Origin: Phycisphaerales bacterium
GTDB lineage: Bacteria > Planctomycetota > Phycisphaerae > Sedimentisphaerales > UBA12454
Length of the DNA: 64,000 nt
Direction of reading: 5' to 3'
NCBI GenBank assembly: GCA_003142595.1
Contig: PLMU01000004.1
Coordinates: 62,001 to 126,000, forward strand
The translations under genes and the position numbers were made by a program. Each line of letters begins with the position of its first letter. The stretch's first letter is position 1. Under the pieces are notes generated by a model. The model had not been told where the DNA came from. It did not search any database and saw only the letters and a program-made list of their open reading frames with translations. This document shows, piece after piece, positions 35,870-45,089 of this stretch.

Positions 35870-35896
35870 AACCCGCTTTTTAAGGCGGGTTTTTTT
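35870..35896. terminator. Bidirectional terminator between the dehydratase gene and xerC
   Basis: AACCCGC (35870-35876) and GCGGGTT (35885-35891) with A run on the left and T run on the right, so it can end transcripts from both sides. Confidence 0.85.
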
Positions 35897-35899
35897 GAT

Positions 35900-36904
35900 T
35901 TAACTGTTATTAGTTTTTTCTATCTGTTCATCACGGGGATGGGCGTCGTTATAGACTTCTTTAAGTCTTTTGGTTGTAAGGTGCGTATAAATCTGGGTTG
36001 TTGACAGTGACTGATGGCCCAAAAGCTCCTGAACGCTTCGCAGGTCCGCGCCGTTATTGAGCATATGTGTCGCGAAACTGTGCCTTAACGTGTGCGGGCT
36101 GATTGACGGGTCAAGACCGGCCATTTTCAGATACTTATCCATCTTCCTGCGAACGCTTCTTGTACTTAATCTTTTGCCGTGTTTGTTGACAAACAGAACC
36201 TTCGCGTCGAAATTGCCGTTGCTCTGGGCGCGTCTGTTGCGGAATTCCATATAATGCTGTATCGACTGCAGCGCAGATGAGCCGATTGGTGATATTCTTT
36301 CTTTTTTACCTTTGCCCCTTACGTGAAGCACTTCGCCAAGAAAATCTACGTCTTCAAGATTCAGCGCTACCAGTTCGCTTACTCTTACGCCTGTGCCATA
36401 GAGTGTTTCCATAATCGCACGGTCTCTCGCTCCCAGCCAGTTATCGGCAGGCGGCGTATCGAGCAGCTTTTTTACCTGGTCATATTCAAGAAATTTCGGC
36501 AACTTTTTGTCCTGCTTTGGTGTTCTGACCGCCGTAACCGGATTGTTGGTGATGTGTCCTCTTTTTACGAGGAATTTATAGAAACTTCTCAGTGTTGCCA
36601 GTTTCCTTGCTATTGTGGATTTGGAATATTGCTTGTCATTCAAAATGACCATATAGGCTCTGACGTTGTCTGTTGTAAGAGACAAAAGAAGCTGTTCGAT
36701 TTTTGTCTCTGTCTGCGTCGCGACTCCGCCCAACTCTTTATGCGACCAGTCCTCGCTACCTGTGGCAAGTCCCGTTGAGTCGCCGGATAGATACTGGCAG
36801 AACTGCACAAGGTCTGCGTTGTAGCACTTAGCGGTGTGCTCGGAGAAATGTTTTTCGAATTTCAGATAATTCAGAAACTCATGAATAATCGCACAGTTTT
36901 CCAT
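35900..36904 (-). CDS. xerC: Tyrosine recombinase XerC/XerD
   Basis: 334 residues. N-terminal SAM-like core-binding domain (1-110), then the catalytic domain with all residues: Arg174 (GTGVRVSEL), Lys198 (VRGKGKK), His271 and Arg274 (HTLRHSFATH), His297 (LLGHQSL), Tyr306 (TQIYTHL). Resolves chromosome dimers at dif. Slightly longer than the usual 300 residues because of an insert at about 40-68 (STGLATGSEDWSHKELGG). GGAG stands 8 bases before the ATG. Whether it is XerC or XerD cannot be told. Confidence 0.92.
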   Translation of the reverse strand: MENCAIIHEFLNYLKFEKHFSEHTAKCYNADLVQFCQYLSGDSTGLATGSEDWSHKELGGVATQTETKIEQLLLSLTTDNVRAYMVILNDKQYSKSTIARKLATLRSFYKFLVKRGHITNNPVTAVRTPKQDKKLPKFLEYDQVKKLLDTPPADNWLGARDRAIMETLYGTGVRVSELVALNLEDVDFLGEVLHVRGKGKKERISPIGSSALQSIQHYMEFRNRRAQSNGNFDAKVLFVNKHGKRLSTRSVRRKMDKYLKMAGLDPSISPHTLRHSFATHMLNNGADLRSVQELLGHQSLSTTQIYTHLTTKRLKEVYNDAHPRDEQIEKTNNS

Positions 36905-36947
36905 TTTATTGTCTCCAAATTGCCTCGATAACGAGGAAGTTTAATTT

Positions 36948-37214
36948 TCAATCCTGTCGGTTTTCAAAAGGTTCAATCATCTGTGGCGCTTGTTCGTTCA
37001 AAAGTCTGTCCGCTTCATTTATCAGTGACTGGGTTAGTTTGAAGCTTAGTACTGCCGCGTCAAACCAGTCGAAACCGGTTCGGCCGGCTCTTGCCTGGCT
37101 GACAAAGGCATCGAGTAGAAGGTCTTCACTGCCTGTTTCATAACGGAATATATACTTTTCGGCACCTTTACTTAGAATAAGTTGTCTTGTGTTTTGCTGC
37201 AATTTTCTACCCAT
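36948..37214 (-). CDS. Hypothetical protein, 88 residues
   Basis: ATG at 37214 (a TTG at 37229 would add five). Predicted helical, charged; contains YIFRYETGSEDLLLDAFVSQ and GFDWFDAAVLSFKLTQSL. It ends 43 bases before xerC on the same strand and may share its transcript. No family recognised. Codon use is like that of its neighbours. Confidence 0.5.
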   Translation of the reverse strand: MGRKLQQNTRQLILSKGAEKYIFRYETGSEDLLLDAFVSQARAGRTGFDWFDAAVLSFKLTQSLINEADRLLNEQAPQMIEPFENRQD

Positions 37215-37246
37215 AACTTTATCTGCCAATTACGTTATTGTCTTAT

Positions 37247-37340
37247 AGTTATCGGCCTGATTTGTCGGACCGATAACTGCAATTTTAAGATTTTCTCAAA
37301 TTTGCTCCAAATTATGGAGCCGGCATATAGAAGTTATCGG
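37247..37340. repeat. Three copies of AGTTATCGG in the kdsA-orf88 intergenic region
   Basis: AGTTATCGG at 37247-37255, its exact complement CCGATAACT at 37270-37278, and a third direct copy at 37332-37340. The first two form a 9-base inverted repeat with a 14-base loop. The rest of 37230-37530 is AT-rich and holds no gene. The sites lie just upstream of the minus-strand 88-residue gene and could be operators. Confidence 0.5.
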
Positions 37341-37530
37341 CCATTAATAAATGTTTACTTTAGCCAAGATAGGTAAAAGATTTTAAATAAGTGCCTTTGT
37401 CCAAAGGCAGTTAGCTAAATTCTTCTTCGGTCGAATTGCCTGGGCCGTGGGGTGATTGGATATCAGTTTGACACTATCAATTTATCAGTATAAATAACGC
37501 CGAAAATCACATTAAAGACTTTTTGCATCC

Positions 37531-38343
37531 TTAATCCCTGGTGATTTTGTAGATTTTTTGACAGGTAATTAATAAATTTTCTACCCATTCGATAGGCATA
37601 ATCGTTGCGGCATCGGATTGGGCCGTTTGGGGGTCGGTATGGACCTCGAGAAATAGCCCATCGGCGCCGGCGGCTATAGCGGCTTTAGCCAGGACTGGTG
37701 ACATATCTCTTGCTCCGCCGCTGGCATTTCCCAGACCGCCGGGCTGCTGAGTGCTGTGGGTAGCGTCGAAAACTACCGGACAGCCGAGTTTTTTCATTGC
37801 TGGTATCGCCGTCATATCATTAACAAGGCGGTTATAGCCGAAAAATGTTCCGCGTTCGGTCAGCAGTATCTTGTCATTTCCGGTTGAGCGGATTTTTTCA
37901 ACCGCGTTTTTCATCTCCTCGGGAGACATAAATTGTCCTTTTTTGACATTGATTGGCTTGCCGGTCTTGCCGCAGGCCGCGAGTAAATCGGTCTGTCTGC
38001 AAAGAAACGCAGGCACCTGCAAACAGTCAACGACTTTCGCTGCGGGGGCAACCTGTTGAATTTCATGAACGTCGGTCAATATGGCAAGCGAAGTTTTTTG
38101 TTTTACCTTTGCCAGAATAGCCAGTCCTTTTTCCATACCCGGACCGCGGAAGCTATCGATGCTGCTGCGATTGGCCTTGTCGAAACTTGCCTTGAAAATT
38201 ACCGCAACGCCGGTCTTTTTACTGATTTCAGCCAACCGCGTTGCGATATTTAAACAAATCTCTTCGCTTTCAATCACACACGGGCCGGCGATGACAAATA
38301 ATCCGCCGTCAGATTCAATTTTTACAGTTCCTATCTTGAACAT
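37531..38343 (-). CDS. kdsA: 3-deoxy-D-manno-octulosonate 8-phosphate synthase
   Basis: 270 residues. Condenses PEP with arabinose 5-phosphate, the first committed step to KDO of LPS. Signatures: VIAGPCVIES (Cys22), KASFDKANRSSIDSFRGPG, DVHEIQQV, QVPAFLCRQTDLL, NVKKGQFMSPEEM, ERGTFFGYNRLV, DATHSTQQPGG. Cys in the GPC position marks the metal-dependent class (E. coli has Asn there). GGAAG precedes the ATG by 6 bases. 15 bases downstream of the lipid kinase gene. Confidence 0.96.
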   Translation of the reverse strand: MFKIGTVKIESDGGLFVIAGPCVIESEEICLNIATRLAEISKKTGVAVIFKASFDKANRSSIDSFRGPGMEKGLAILAKVKQKTSLAILTDVHEIQQVAPAAKVVDCLQVPAFLCRQTDLLAACGKTGKPINVKKGQFMSPEEMKNAVEKIRSTGNDKILLTERGTFFGYNRLVNDMTAIPAMKKLGCPVVFDATHSTQQPGGLGNASGGARDMSPVLAKAAIAAGADGLFLEVHTDPQTAQSDAATIMPIEWVENLLITCQKIYKITRD

Positions 38344-38358
38344 ATTAACTTCCTTACC

Positions 38359-39300
38359 TTATTTAAAAATTCTGAATACTCTTCTTCTCATTCCAACTGG
38401 TTTGCCTTGCGGCGGGACAAGAATTTTGACTGCCTGTGGAATAATTGTAACTTCAAGAGGCAATGCGGGTCCTGGGTCTCCGTCAAGTTCGGTCCTTACA
38501 AGGTTTTCAGAAGATATTTTTATTTTTTTACACTGTTTGTATATCACATTTTTGCTCCTGCGGTGGCATTTTATTACTGTCATAAATGCATGAAGCAATA
38601 GCGCCGGTCGGGAATCGCATTTATAAATGCATATATCAAGCAAACCGTCGCCGAAATCTGCTATCTGAAGTATGGGCAGACCAAGAGCATATCTGGATAT
38701 ATTGCCGAAAATGACAATGCCTCGATCCGAAAAAACCGTTTTTTCATCAGCCTCGACAGTTATTTTCGGGAAATTACAACCCCAGAAAGACTTCCATATC
38801 GGCCAGAAATAATGAAGATGAGTGATATTGCCTTTTCTTTGGTCATTGACGAGTTTTACAACGTCGCCGTCGAAACCGATGCCGCCTACAGATGTGAAAA
38901 ATTTATCGTTTGCTTTGCATAAATCCAGCGGCCGTATGACCTCCGATTCAAAAATGCTTATCGCATTCTTAAGCGATGTCTTTATGCCAAGCTCGTTGGC
39001 CAGCAGATTTTCTGTTCCGCAAGGCAGAATCATCAAAGGTTTATCGCTGCCTTCAAGACCATGGACTACTTCCCTGATTGTGCCGTCGCCGCCGGCGACT
39101 ATTACCATAGAGCAGTCGTATTTTACTGCCGCCTCTGACGCAAGTTCCTGAGCGTGAGCGAGAGATTCTGTATAATCAATTTTTGTTTTGAAATTTTTAT
39201 GGTGCAGGTATTCAATAAATTTTCTCGCCGTCAGCTTATTGCTGCTTGCGCCTGCCTGGGTATTTATTATAATAGATATATAACCGCTTTCCGGTTTCAT
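38359..39300 (-). CDS. Diacylglycerol/sphingosine-kinase-like lipid kinase
   Basis: 313 residues. The nucleotide-binding signature VIVAGGDGTIREVVHGL (GGDGT) and the later LPCGTENLLANELGI (family P-x-GT-x-N-x-x-A-R) define the DAGK_cat/YegS fold. FTSVGGIGFDGDVV corresponds to the catalytic Asp region. Cys in LPCGT and NLLAN instead of NDFAR are unusual but tolerated. It phosphorylates a lipid hydroxyl, substrate unknown. Start overlaps the CYTH stop by one base (TAATG). Confidence 0.85.
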   Translation of the reverse strand: MKPESGYISIIINTQAGASSNKLTARKFIEYLHHKNFKTKIDYTESLAHAQELASEAAVKYDCSMVIVAGGDGTIREVVHGLEGSDKPLMILPCGTENLLANELGIKTSLKNAISIFESEVIRPLDLCKANDKFFTSVGGIGFDGDVVKLVNDQRKGNITHLHYFWPIWKSFWGCNFPKITVEADEKTVFSDRGIVIFGNISRYALGLPILQIADFGDGLLDICIYKCDSRPALLLHAFMTVIKCHRRSKNVIYKQCKKIKISSENLVRTELDGDPGPALPLEVTIIPQAVKILVPPQGKPVGMRRRVFRIFK

Positions 39301-39863
39301 TATTTTTGACCGAATGTAATCTTCCTTTTCTTCGAGCCGGTTTTCACGATTGCTTCTTCCATTAGATGTGCATAGCTCTGTGGTATGTGTTTAAGGTTTC
39401 CAAGACCAAGCTCTTTTTGTGCCTGCTCAATTGTATCGTCGTCCGGCCCTTCGATTTCCACGAAATACCCCAGCAAAGGCAGCTCATCCAGTGCGACTTT
39501 ACAATCGTGATAATCCCAAAGGCTTCGCTTTTTCTCGATAACGAGTCTTTCTTTATAACCCAGTTCTCCGAAAAGCTCTGCCAACTCGGCGGCCTTTTCG
39601 ACCTTCAAACCGATTTCACGCCGGCTTTTGAAGCGATGATTTTCTCTCGCTCCTTTATAGGTAAGCTCGATCGCTTCGCCCAGATGGTTTTTATGTCTTC
39701 GTATCCGAAGGCATCTGTCGGAATTAATCAATGAATCATCCGAATCGTCGTAATAAGCATCAGTCTGAAGGTAATCGCCCTGGAATTTAGCGCCTAACTG
39801 CGCCAGTTTCTGCGCTGTCGGCTCGAGACTGTCAACTTTTAATTTCAGTTCAATCTCTAACAT
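39300..39863 (-). CDS. CYTH-domain protein (CyaB/ThTPase-like)
   Basis: 187 residues from the ATG at 39863, preceded by AGGAT; a TTG at 39881 inside leuS is less likely. The signature EIELK at residues 3-7 (ExExK) is the triphosphate- and metal-binding motif of CYTH enzymes; further strand motifs are CLRIRRHK, IELTYKG, EIGLKVE, ERLVIEKKRSLW, VALDELPLLGYFVEIEG. It could be a class IV adenylate cyclase or a triphosphatase; sequence alone does not decide. Four bases after leuS. Confidence 0.88.
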   Translation of the reverse strand: MLEIELKLKVDSLEPTAQKLAQLGAKFQGDYLQTDAYYDDSDDSLINSDRCLRIRRHKNHLGEAIELTYKGARENHRFKSRREIGLKVEKAAELAELFGELGYKERLVIEKKRSLWDYHDCKVALDELPLLGYFVEIEGPDDDTIEQAQKELGLGNLKHIPQSYAHLMEEAIVKTGSKKRKITFGQK

Positions 39864-39867
39864 ATTG

Positions 39868-42510
39868 TTATCCTGTAACAATATTAACCAGTCGGGATTT
39901 TATTACGATTATCTTTTTTATTTCTTTGCCCGCGATAGCGGATGCCACTTTTTCACAGGCAAGTGCTTTTTGTTTAATCTCTTCATCATCGGCATCGGTA
40001 GAAACTACAATTTTATCTTTTATTTTGCCCAGCACCTGAACTGCAAGCTCAATCTCTTTTTCTTTTGCGAGATTTTCATCATACGTTGGCCATTTTTCAT
40101 AAGCCAGCGTATTTTTATTTCCCGACCTTGCCCACAGTTCCTCGGCTATATGCGGCGAGAATGGCGCCAAAACAAGTAAGAATTTTTCAATCACCTTTTT
40201 CGGTTTTGTTTCAAGCTTGCCCAGATGATTTACAAAAATCATCATCTGACTTATAGCGGTATTGAATCTGAAATTTTCAATGTCCCCGGTTACTTTCTTT
40301 ATTGTCTGGTGAAGCAATCGCTGGGTTTCCTCATCTGCGTCAATGTCTTTTATGCTGCCGCTTTCGTCAATTACCGCTCGCCACAGTTTATTTAAAAATC
40401 TGTGAACGCCTTCAACGCCATTCGTATTCCACGGCTTTGTTGCTTCCAGCGGCCCCATAAACATCTCATAAAGCCTCATTGAATCAGCGCCGTAGTCGGT
40501 AATGACTTTATCGGGATTGACAACATTGCCTCTGGACTTGCTCATCTTTTGATTATCTTCGCCAAGTATCATTCCCTGGTTGATAAGCTTTTTAAACGGC
40601 TCCGGCGTGCTGACATAACCTAAATCGTAAAGTAATTTGTGCCAGAAACGTGAATAAAGCAGGTGCAGCACCGCGTGCTCGGCTCCGCCGATGTATAAAT
40701 CGACCGGCAGCCAGTATTTTTCCTTTTCATGTGACCAGCCGGCCTTGTCATTCATCGCGTCGAGGTATCGCAGATAATACCAGCAGCTACCGGCCCATTG
40801 CGGCATAGTGTTTGTTTCGCGTTTTGCTTTTCTGCCGTCGGGAAGTGTTACATTGAGCCAGTTTTCAGCCTTGGCAAGCGGCGGCTGGCCGTTACTAGTG
40901 GGTTTGAAACTTTCGACCTGAGGCAGGACAAGCGGCAAATCTTTTTCGTCAAGTGCGATTATGCTGCCGTCCTCGCAATGAAGCAGCGGGAACGGTTCGC
41001 CCCAATACCGCTGTCTGCTGAACAGCCAATCGCGCAATTTGTAATTGACTGCCTTTTTGCCAAGGTCATTGTCATCGAGCCAGTTTGTAATTTTTTCTTT
41101 GAATTTAGCGGTTGACAGGCCGTTAAATTCTCCACTGTTTATCGCGATACCGTCGCCGATAAAGCAATATTCGCCTTTTTCGACTTTTTGTGCGAGTGCT
41201 TTATCCTCCGGCTCGACAACCGGTATAATCGGCAGATTAAATTTTTTCGCGAATTCAAAATCGCGATCATCGTGAGCAGGCACGCTCATTATCGCGCCGG
41301 TACCATAGCTAATCAGCACATAATCGCTAATCCAGATTGGTATTTTTTGTTCGTTAACAGGATTGATTGCGTAAGCTCCGGTAAATACGCCGGTTTTTTC
41401 TTTGGCCAGGTCTGTTCTGTCGAGGTCGCTTTTGCTTTGAGCGGTTTTTTTATAATCTTCGACCGCTTGTTTCTGACCGCCCGTTGTGATTTCATCGACA
41501 AGCGGATGTTCGGGAGCAAGCACCATATAAGTCGCTCCGAAAAGCGTGTCTGGGCGGGTCGTAAAGACAGTTATAATTTCATCGAAGCCATCAACCTTGA
41601 AATTGACTTCAGCGCCGATACTTTTGCCAATCCAGTCGGTTTGAAGTTTTTTAATTGATTCTGGCCAATCGACGAATTGCAAATCGTACTGAAGCCTGTC
41701 GGCGTATTTTGTAATCCGCAGCATCCACTGGCGCATCGGTTTTCTAATAACAGCAAAGCCGCCGCGTTCGCTTACGCCGCCGATGACTTCTTCGTTTGCC
41801 AAAACGGTTCCAAGTTCAGGGCACCAGTTGACAGCCACTTCGTCCTCGTAAGCGAGCCGGTGCTGATTTATAAATTCGTCCTGCTCCTGCTTTGACAGTT
41901 CAAACCATTTTCTTGCACCGACAGGTTCTCCTGTTACGACATGAGCAGGGGCGACGTATACAATTTCGTTATCCAGGCCGATGTGATATTTGTCCGCCTG
42001 GAGATTTTTAACAAGTTCGGCTATTGGTTTTGCCTTTTGTTCGGTATCGTCGTAGTAGCTGTTGAATAATTTAAGAAAAATCCACTGCGTCCATTTATAA
42101 TATTTTGGGTCTGTGGTATCGACCTGCCTGTCCCAGTCGTAGGAAAAGCCCAGCGATTTAATTTGTCTGCGCATATTTTCGATATTTTGTTGAGTTGTAA
42201 TTGCAGGATGTGTGCCGGTCTGGACGGCGTATTGTTCCGCGGGCAGGCCGAACGCGTCCCAGCCGATTGGATGAAGGACGTTAAAGCCTTTCATTCGTTT
42301 GTATCGCGCGACGATATCGCTTGCGGTATAACCTTCCGGGTGTCCGACGTGCAGGCCCTGTGCCGAAGGATATGGAAACATATCCAGCACATAATATTTG
42401 GGTCTGGATTTATCACTATCTTTGGCGGCAAAAGTTTTATTGGTTTCCCAGTAATTTTGCCACTTTTTTTCTATCTCATTGAAGTTATAGAATTCTCTGT
42501 TTTCATTCAT
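39868..42510 (-). CDS. leuS: Leucyl-tRNA synthetase
   Basis: 880 residues. Class I signatures: [13 protein letters not shown] (HIGH region) and KMSKSRGN (KMSKS). The editing (CP1) domain holds [20 protein letters not shown] and [19 protein letters not shown]; the tRNA-binding [17 protein letters not shown] follows the KMSKS loop. Full length compared with about 860 in E. coli. Three bases separate it from fmdB upstream. Confidence 0.98.
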   Translation of the reverse strand: MNENREFYNFNEIEKKWQNYWETNKTFAAKDSDKSRPKYYVLDMFPYPSAQGLHVGHPEGYTASDIVARYKRMKGFNVLHPIGWDAFGLPAEQYAVQTGTHPAITTQQNIENMRRQIKSLGFSYDWDRQVDTTDPKYYKWTQWIFLKLFNSYYDDTEQKAKPIAELVKNLQADKYHIGLDNEIVYVAPAHVVTGEPVGARKWFELSKQEQDEFINQHRLAYEDEVAVNWCPELGTVLANEEVIGGVSERGGFAVIRKPMRQWMLRITKYADRLQYDLQFVDWPESIKKLQTDWIGKSIGAEVNFKVDGFDEIITVFTTRPDTLFGATYMVLAPEHPLVDEITTGGQKQAVEDYKKTAQSKSDLDRTDLAKEKTGVFTGAYAINPVNEQKIPIWISDYVLISYGTGAIMSVPAHDDRDFEFAKKFNLPIIPVVEPEDKALAQKVEKGEYCFIGDGIAINSGEFNGLSTAKFKEKITNWLDDNDLGKKAVNYKLRDWLFSRQRYWGEPFPLLHCEDGSIIALDEKDLPLVLPQVESFKPTSNGQPPLAKAENWLNVTLPDGRKAKRETNTMPQWAGSCWYYLRYLDAMNDKAGWSHEKEKYWLPVDLYIGGAEHAVLHLLYSRFWHKLLYDLGYVSTPEPFKKLINQGMILGEDNQKMSKSRGNVVNPDKVITDYGADSMRLYEMFMGPLEATKPWNTNGVEGVHRFLNKLWRAVIDESGSIKDIDADEETQRLLHQTIKKVTGDIENFRFNTAISQMMIFVNHLGKLETKPKKVIEKFLLVLAPFSPHIAEELWARSGNKNTLAYEKWPTYDENLAKEKEIELAVQVLGKIKDKIVVSTDADDEEIKQKALACEKVASAIAGKEIKKIIVIKSRLVNIVTG

Positions 42511-42513
42511 AAT

Positions 42514-42729
42514 TTATAGTCCTGAATGCGGGCAAGTTCCGCCTGATGGGCAGGTATGACAATTACTTCCTGCGGCTGGGTTCTTTACCACTGCAGAAAA
42601 AGTTGAAAACTGTTTTTTCATAGTTTTACCTCCGCAGGCAGGGCAGGTATGGGTAGTCTTTGCGTCGGCTTTTTCCAGAAACTCGCTTACCTTGTCGCAA
42701 TCTGCGCATTTATATTCGAATAACGGCAT
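42514..42729 (-). CDS. FmdB-type zinc-ribbon protein
   Basis: 71 residues. MPLFEYKCADCDKVSEFLEK and CPACGGKTMKKQFSTFSAV give the CxxC-CxxC zinc ribbon of the FmdB/putative regulatory family. A C-terminal extension contains four more Cys/His (NCHTCPSGGTCPHSG). Probably the first gene of the run with leuS. Function of the family is unclear. Confidence 0.9.
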   Translation of the reverse strand: MPLFEYKCADCDKVSEFLEKADAKTTHTCPACGGKTMKKQFSTFSAVVKNPAAGSNCHTCPSGGTCPHSGL

Positions 42730-42854
42730 AGAAATCCTTAGAAAATAGAGTTTTAGGCTTCAAAAGCTAAGTAGTATATCTATTTAATATGATAGAGGCA
42801 AGCAAAACATTACCGTAAAAATTAATCTTATATATCCTGTATTTATGCAAATAA

Positions 42855-42883
42855 AAGGCTGGAAACTTTATATTTCCAGCCTT
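42855..42883 (-). terminator. Terminator hairpin after uxaE
   Basis: AAGGCTGGAAA (42855-42865) pairs with TTTCCAGCCTT (42873-42883). Read on the minus strand the hairpin is followed by TTTTATTTG. It begins 8 bases after the uxaE stop. Confidence 0.8.
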
Positions 42884-42890
42884 GAAAGTA

Positions 42891-44138
42891 TTAATCGAGG
42901 AAAATACGTTTTATATGCCTGTCGTAGATGTTCTCCGTAACGGTTTTTGCGATTGTATCTTCATATTTTTCGAGGGCATTGATATAACGGCTTCCCATCT
43001 TTGCGGCGATTTTGTAGCCGACGTGGATTAACTGTCTGAAATTCAGATTATAATCCCTGCATTTCTGGTCGTGCCGCAGTGTATTTGCGTATTTTACACT
43101 GTCCCATTTGTCAACCTCATCAGGACTTGGCAATTTAGCCTTGTCTATATCAATTACCGTAGCATAAGGTCCGCACAGTTCGTCGAAATGTTCAATTGCC
43201 TGACGATAGACATCTTTTGCGATGTCGAGCCCTTCGCCGCCGGCCAGAGCAAGACCGATAATTTCCTCAAGCCAGGTTGTGCCTGCAGTTTTCAGATGCA
43301 GACCTGCGCCGGACGTTTTCAACGCTTTTTTTATCGGCGTGTAAATTGAAAATTTATCGCTGCCGGAGTGAACGCTTAACTTCAGATTTGCAGGCAGACC
43401 AAATTCCTTAATAGCAAAATTAATGACCGCTATATCTTCGTTAAATTCCTTTTCAAATTGTTTAACATCGCCGACATAATCAACGCCCTTATTGAATCTA
43501 CCGGTGAATTTCGGCGCGATTGTTTGAGCCGGAATTTTCTGGGCGGCGATAGCCGAAAGAATAAAAAGCATCTCAGTCGGACTTTGAGGCAGATTCGATT
43601 CATCTACTGAAACTTCGGTGACAAAATTGTTGCTGCCTTTCTTTTCGATAATGTGATGATAAGTTTCACCTGCCTTTTTGACCGCAAGGAGGAATTTACC
43701 GCCGATTTTCTCAAGGTCGTTTTGAGTTATGTTTAATTTGCCGCCGATTCCAGGAATTTCAATTGTGCCGATAAATTTTTTATTGGCTGCAATAAAGGCT
43801 TTTAAATCTTTTTCGTCGCATTTCAGACCGATGTAATCGGCCACATCGAGCGTGAAGAAGTTGCTCGAATCAATAAAGCCATCGACATTGCTGAGATTTA
43901 TATGGTCTGCGTCAATATAATATGAATCTTTCCAACCGAGGGCTTTTACGGCAGCGTCGGCCTCTTTTTTCAAATCGGCAGGCTTTGTGCCGATAATGGA
44001 GTGCTCTCTGTTGGATTTGTTCCAGACAGGCACAATATTGCAGCCTTGTTGTTTAGCCTTGATTATCGCGGCAAGCTGTGCCTTGCCCTGATGGGCGAAC
44101 CTGTCGCCGGTTCCGATGGAAAATTTTTCAAGATTCAT
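42891..44138 (-). CDS. uxaE: Tagaturonate/fructuronate epimerase, UxaE family
   Basis: 415 residues. The N-terminus FSIGTGDRFAHQGKAQLAAI, the central SVHSGSDKFSIYTPIKKAL and HLKTAGTTWLEEIIGLA, and the NLNFRQLIHVGYKIAA segment near the end fit UxaE, which epimerises D-tagaturonate and D-fructuronate and so links galacturonate and glucuronate catabolism. The assignment is from memory of the family. Upstream (12 bases) lies a GntR regulator, which supports a hexuronate role; no other hexuronate gene is in the window. Confidence 0.75.
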   Translation of the reverse strand: MNLEKFSIGTGDRFAHQGKAQLAAIIKAKQQGCNIVPVWNKSNREHSIIGTKPADLKKEADAAVKALGWKDSYYIDADHINLSNVDGFIDSSNFFTLDVADYIGLKCDEKDLKAFIAANKKFIGTIEIPGIGGKLNITQNDLEKIGGKFLLAVKKAGETYHHIIEKKGSNNFVTEVSVDESNLPQSPTEMLFILSAIAAQKIPAQTIAPKFTGRFNKGVDYVGDVKQFEKEFNEDIAVINFAIKEFGLPANLKLSVHSGSDKFSIYTPIKKALKTSGAGLHLKTAGTTWLEEIIGLALAGGEGLDIAKDVYRQAIEHFDELCGPYATVIDIDKAKLPSPDEVDKWDSVKYANTLRHDQKCRDYNLNFRQLIHVGYKIAAKMGSRYINALEKYEDTIAKTVTENIYDRHIKRIFLD

Positions 44139-44150
44139 TTGATTAACCTT

Positions 44151-44846
44151 TCAAGCAGAAATAGTTTTATTTCGTTTTATCGAACTTGTTATCTGTTGTG
44201 TATGCTCAAGATGTTTTAAAATCGCTTTTGCGCCGTTTTTGGAGCTGCGATTTTTTAGGGCCCAGAGCATTTTTTTATGAAAATTGATGGCTGTCTGCAC
44301 TTCGCTTTCGTAGACGCTGGAAAAGACCTGTGAATATTTGAGATAATCCGCAATTGACTCAAATGCAGTGACAAGCGGCATATTTCCGCTTGCATGAATT
44401 ATTGACTGGTGGAACTCCATATCAAGTTTAAGAAACTCCACAAGATTGTCCTTGGATTGTTCCATTTTTTCTATTAATTGCTGGAGCTCTTCAATTTGGC
44501 GAGCGCTTATTTTTTCACAGGCAAGTGTTATCGCAGTGGTCTCAATTGCTTTGCGGGCACAAATAATGTCGGCGATAGATACGTTGACAAAGTCCGGCGG
44601 CAGAAAATATGTCGGCAGCTTGCGCTGAGAAATTTTCTGAACATAAGCGCCGGAACCGGCCTTGATTTTTAGAATGCCGAGTTTTTCAAGATCGTATAAA
44701 GCCAATCGAACAGTGCCGCGGCTGACGTTGAACTGCTCACAGAGCTTTCGCTCGGCCGGCAGGCGGGCCCCGTCGCCGTATATGCCTGATGATATCAGGG
44801 CAATCAGCTCACGCACAAGTTTAGTATGGAGAAGCTCTTTATTCAT
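44151..44846 (-). CDS. GntR-family (FadR/FCD type) transcriptional regulator
   Basis: 231 residues from the ATG at 44846; longer frames would read through the promoter and operator. N-terminal winged helix: LVRELIALISSGIYGDGARLPAERKLCEQFNVSRGTVRLALYDLE in pieces (LPAERKL, VSRGTVRLAL). C-terminal FCD ligand domain with ARKAIETTAITLA, DMEFHQSIIHASGN (metal ligands Asp/His) and INFHKKMLWAL. FCD members sense small organic acids, so tagaturonate or fructuronate are plausible ligands (inference). Confidence 0.9.
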   Translation of the reverse strand: MNKELLHTKLVRELIALISSGIYGDGARLPAERKLCEQFNVSRGTVRLALYDLEKLGILKIKAGSGAYVQKISQRKLPTYFLPPDFVNVSIADIICARKAIETTAITLACEKISARQIEELQQLIEKMEQSKDNLVEFLKLDMEFHQSIIHASGNMPLVTAFESIADYLKYSQVFSSVYESEVQTAINFHKKMLWALKNRSSKNGAKAILKHLEHTQQITSSIKRNKTISA

Positions 44847-44868
44847 ATCCGCTTCAAAATTAAAAAAC

Positions 44869-44887
44869 TGGTATATTTTATATACCA
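44869..44887. promoter_or_regulatory. GntR operator: perfect 19-bp palindrome
   Basis: TGGTATA-TTTTA-TATACCA (44869-44887). The half-sites TGGTAT/ATACCA are those of FCD-type GntR repressors such as UxuR/ExuR. It lies over the -10 box of the gntR promoter. Confidence 0.7.
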
Positions 44888-44905
44888 ATATTATCTGTTC
44901 GTCAA
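44877..44905 (-). promoter_or_regulatory. Predicted promoter of gntR-uxaE
   Basis: On the minus strand TTGACG (44905-44900), 17-base spacer, TATAAA (44882-44877). The -10 lies inside the palindrome, which suggests autorepression. Confidence 0.65.
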
Positions 44906-45089
44906 GGACAAATCAGATTAATAATCGCTTTTCAGGAAGATATGGCGATTTAAACTTTTGGCAAAATTAAGTGTTGCAAAAAAGACAATTGTAAATAAAC
45001 TATGTTTGAATTATGAAAATAGCGGTCGCCATCGCTCATAACGCGGATTCAGTTGGACCCGAACTAACCCTTTAGGCAAATATTCTGCA

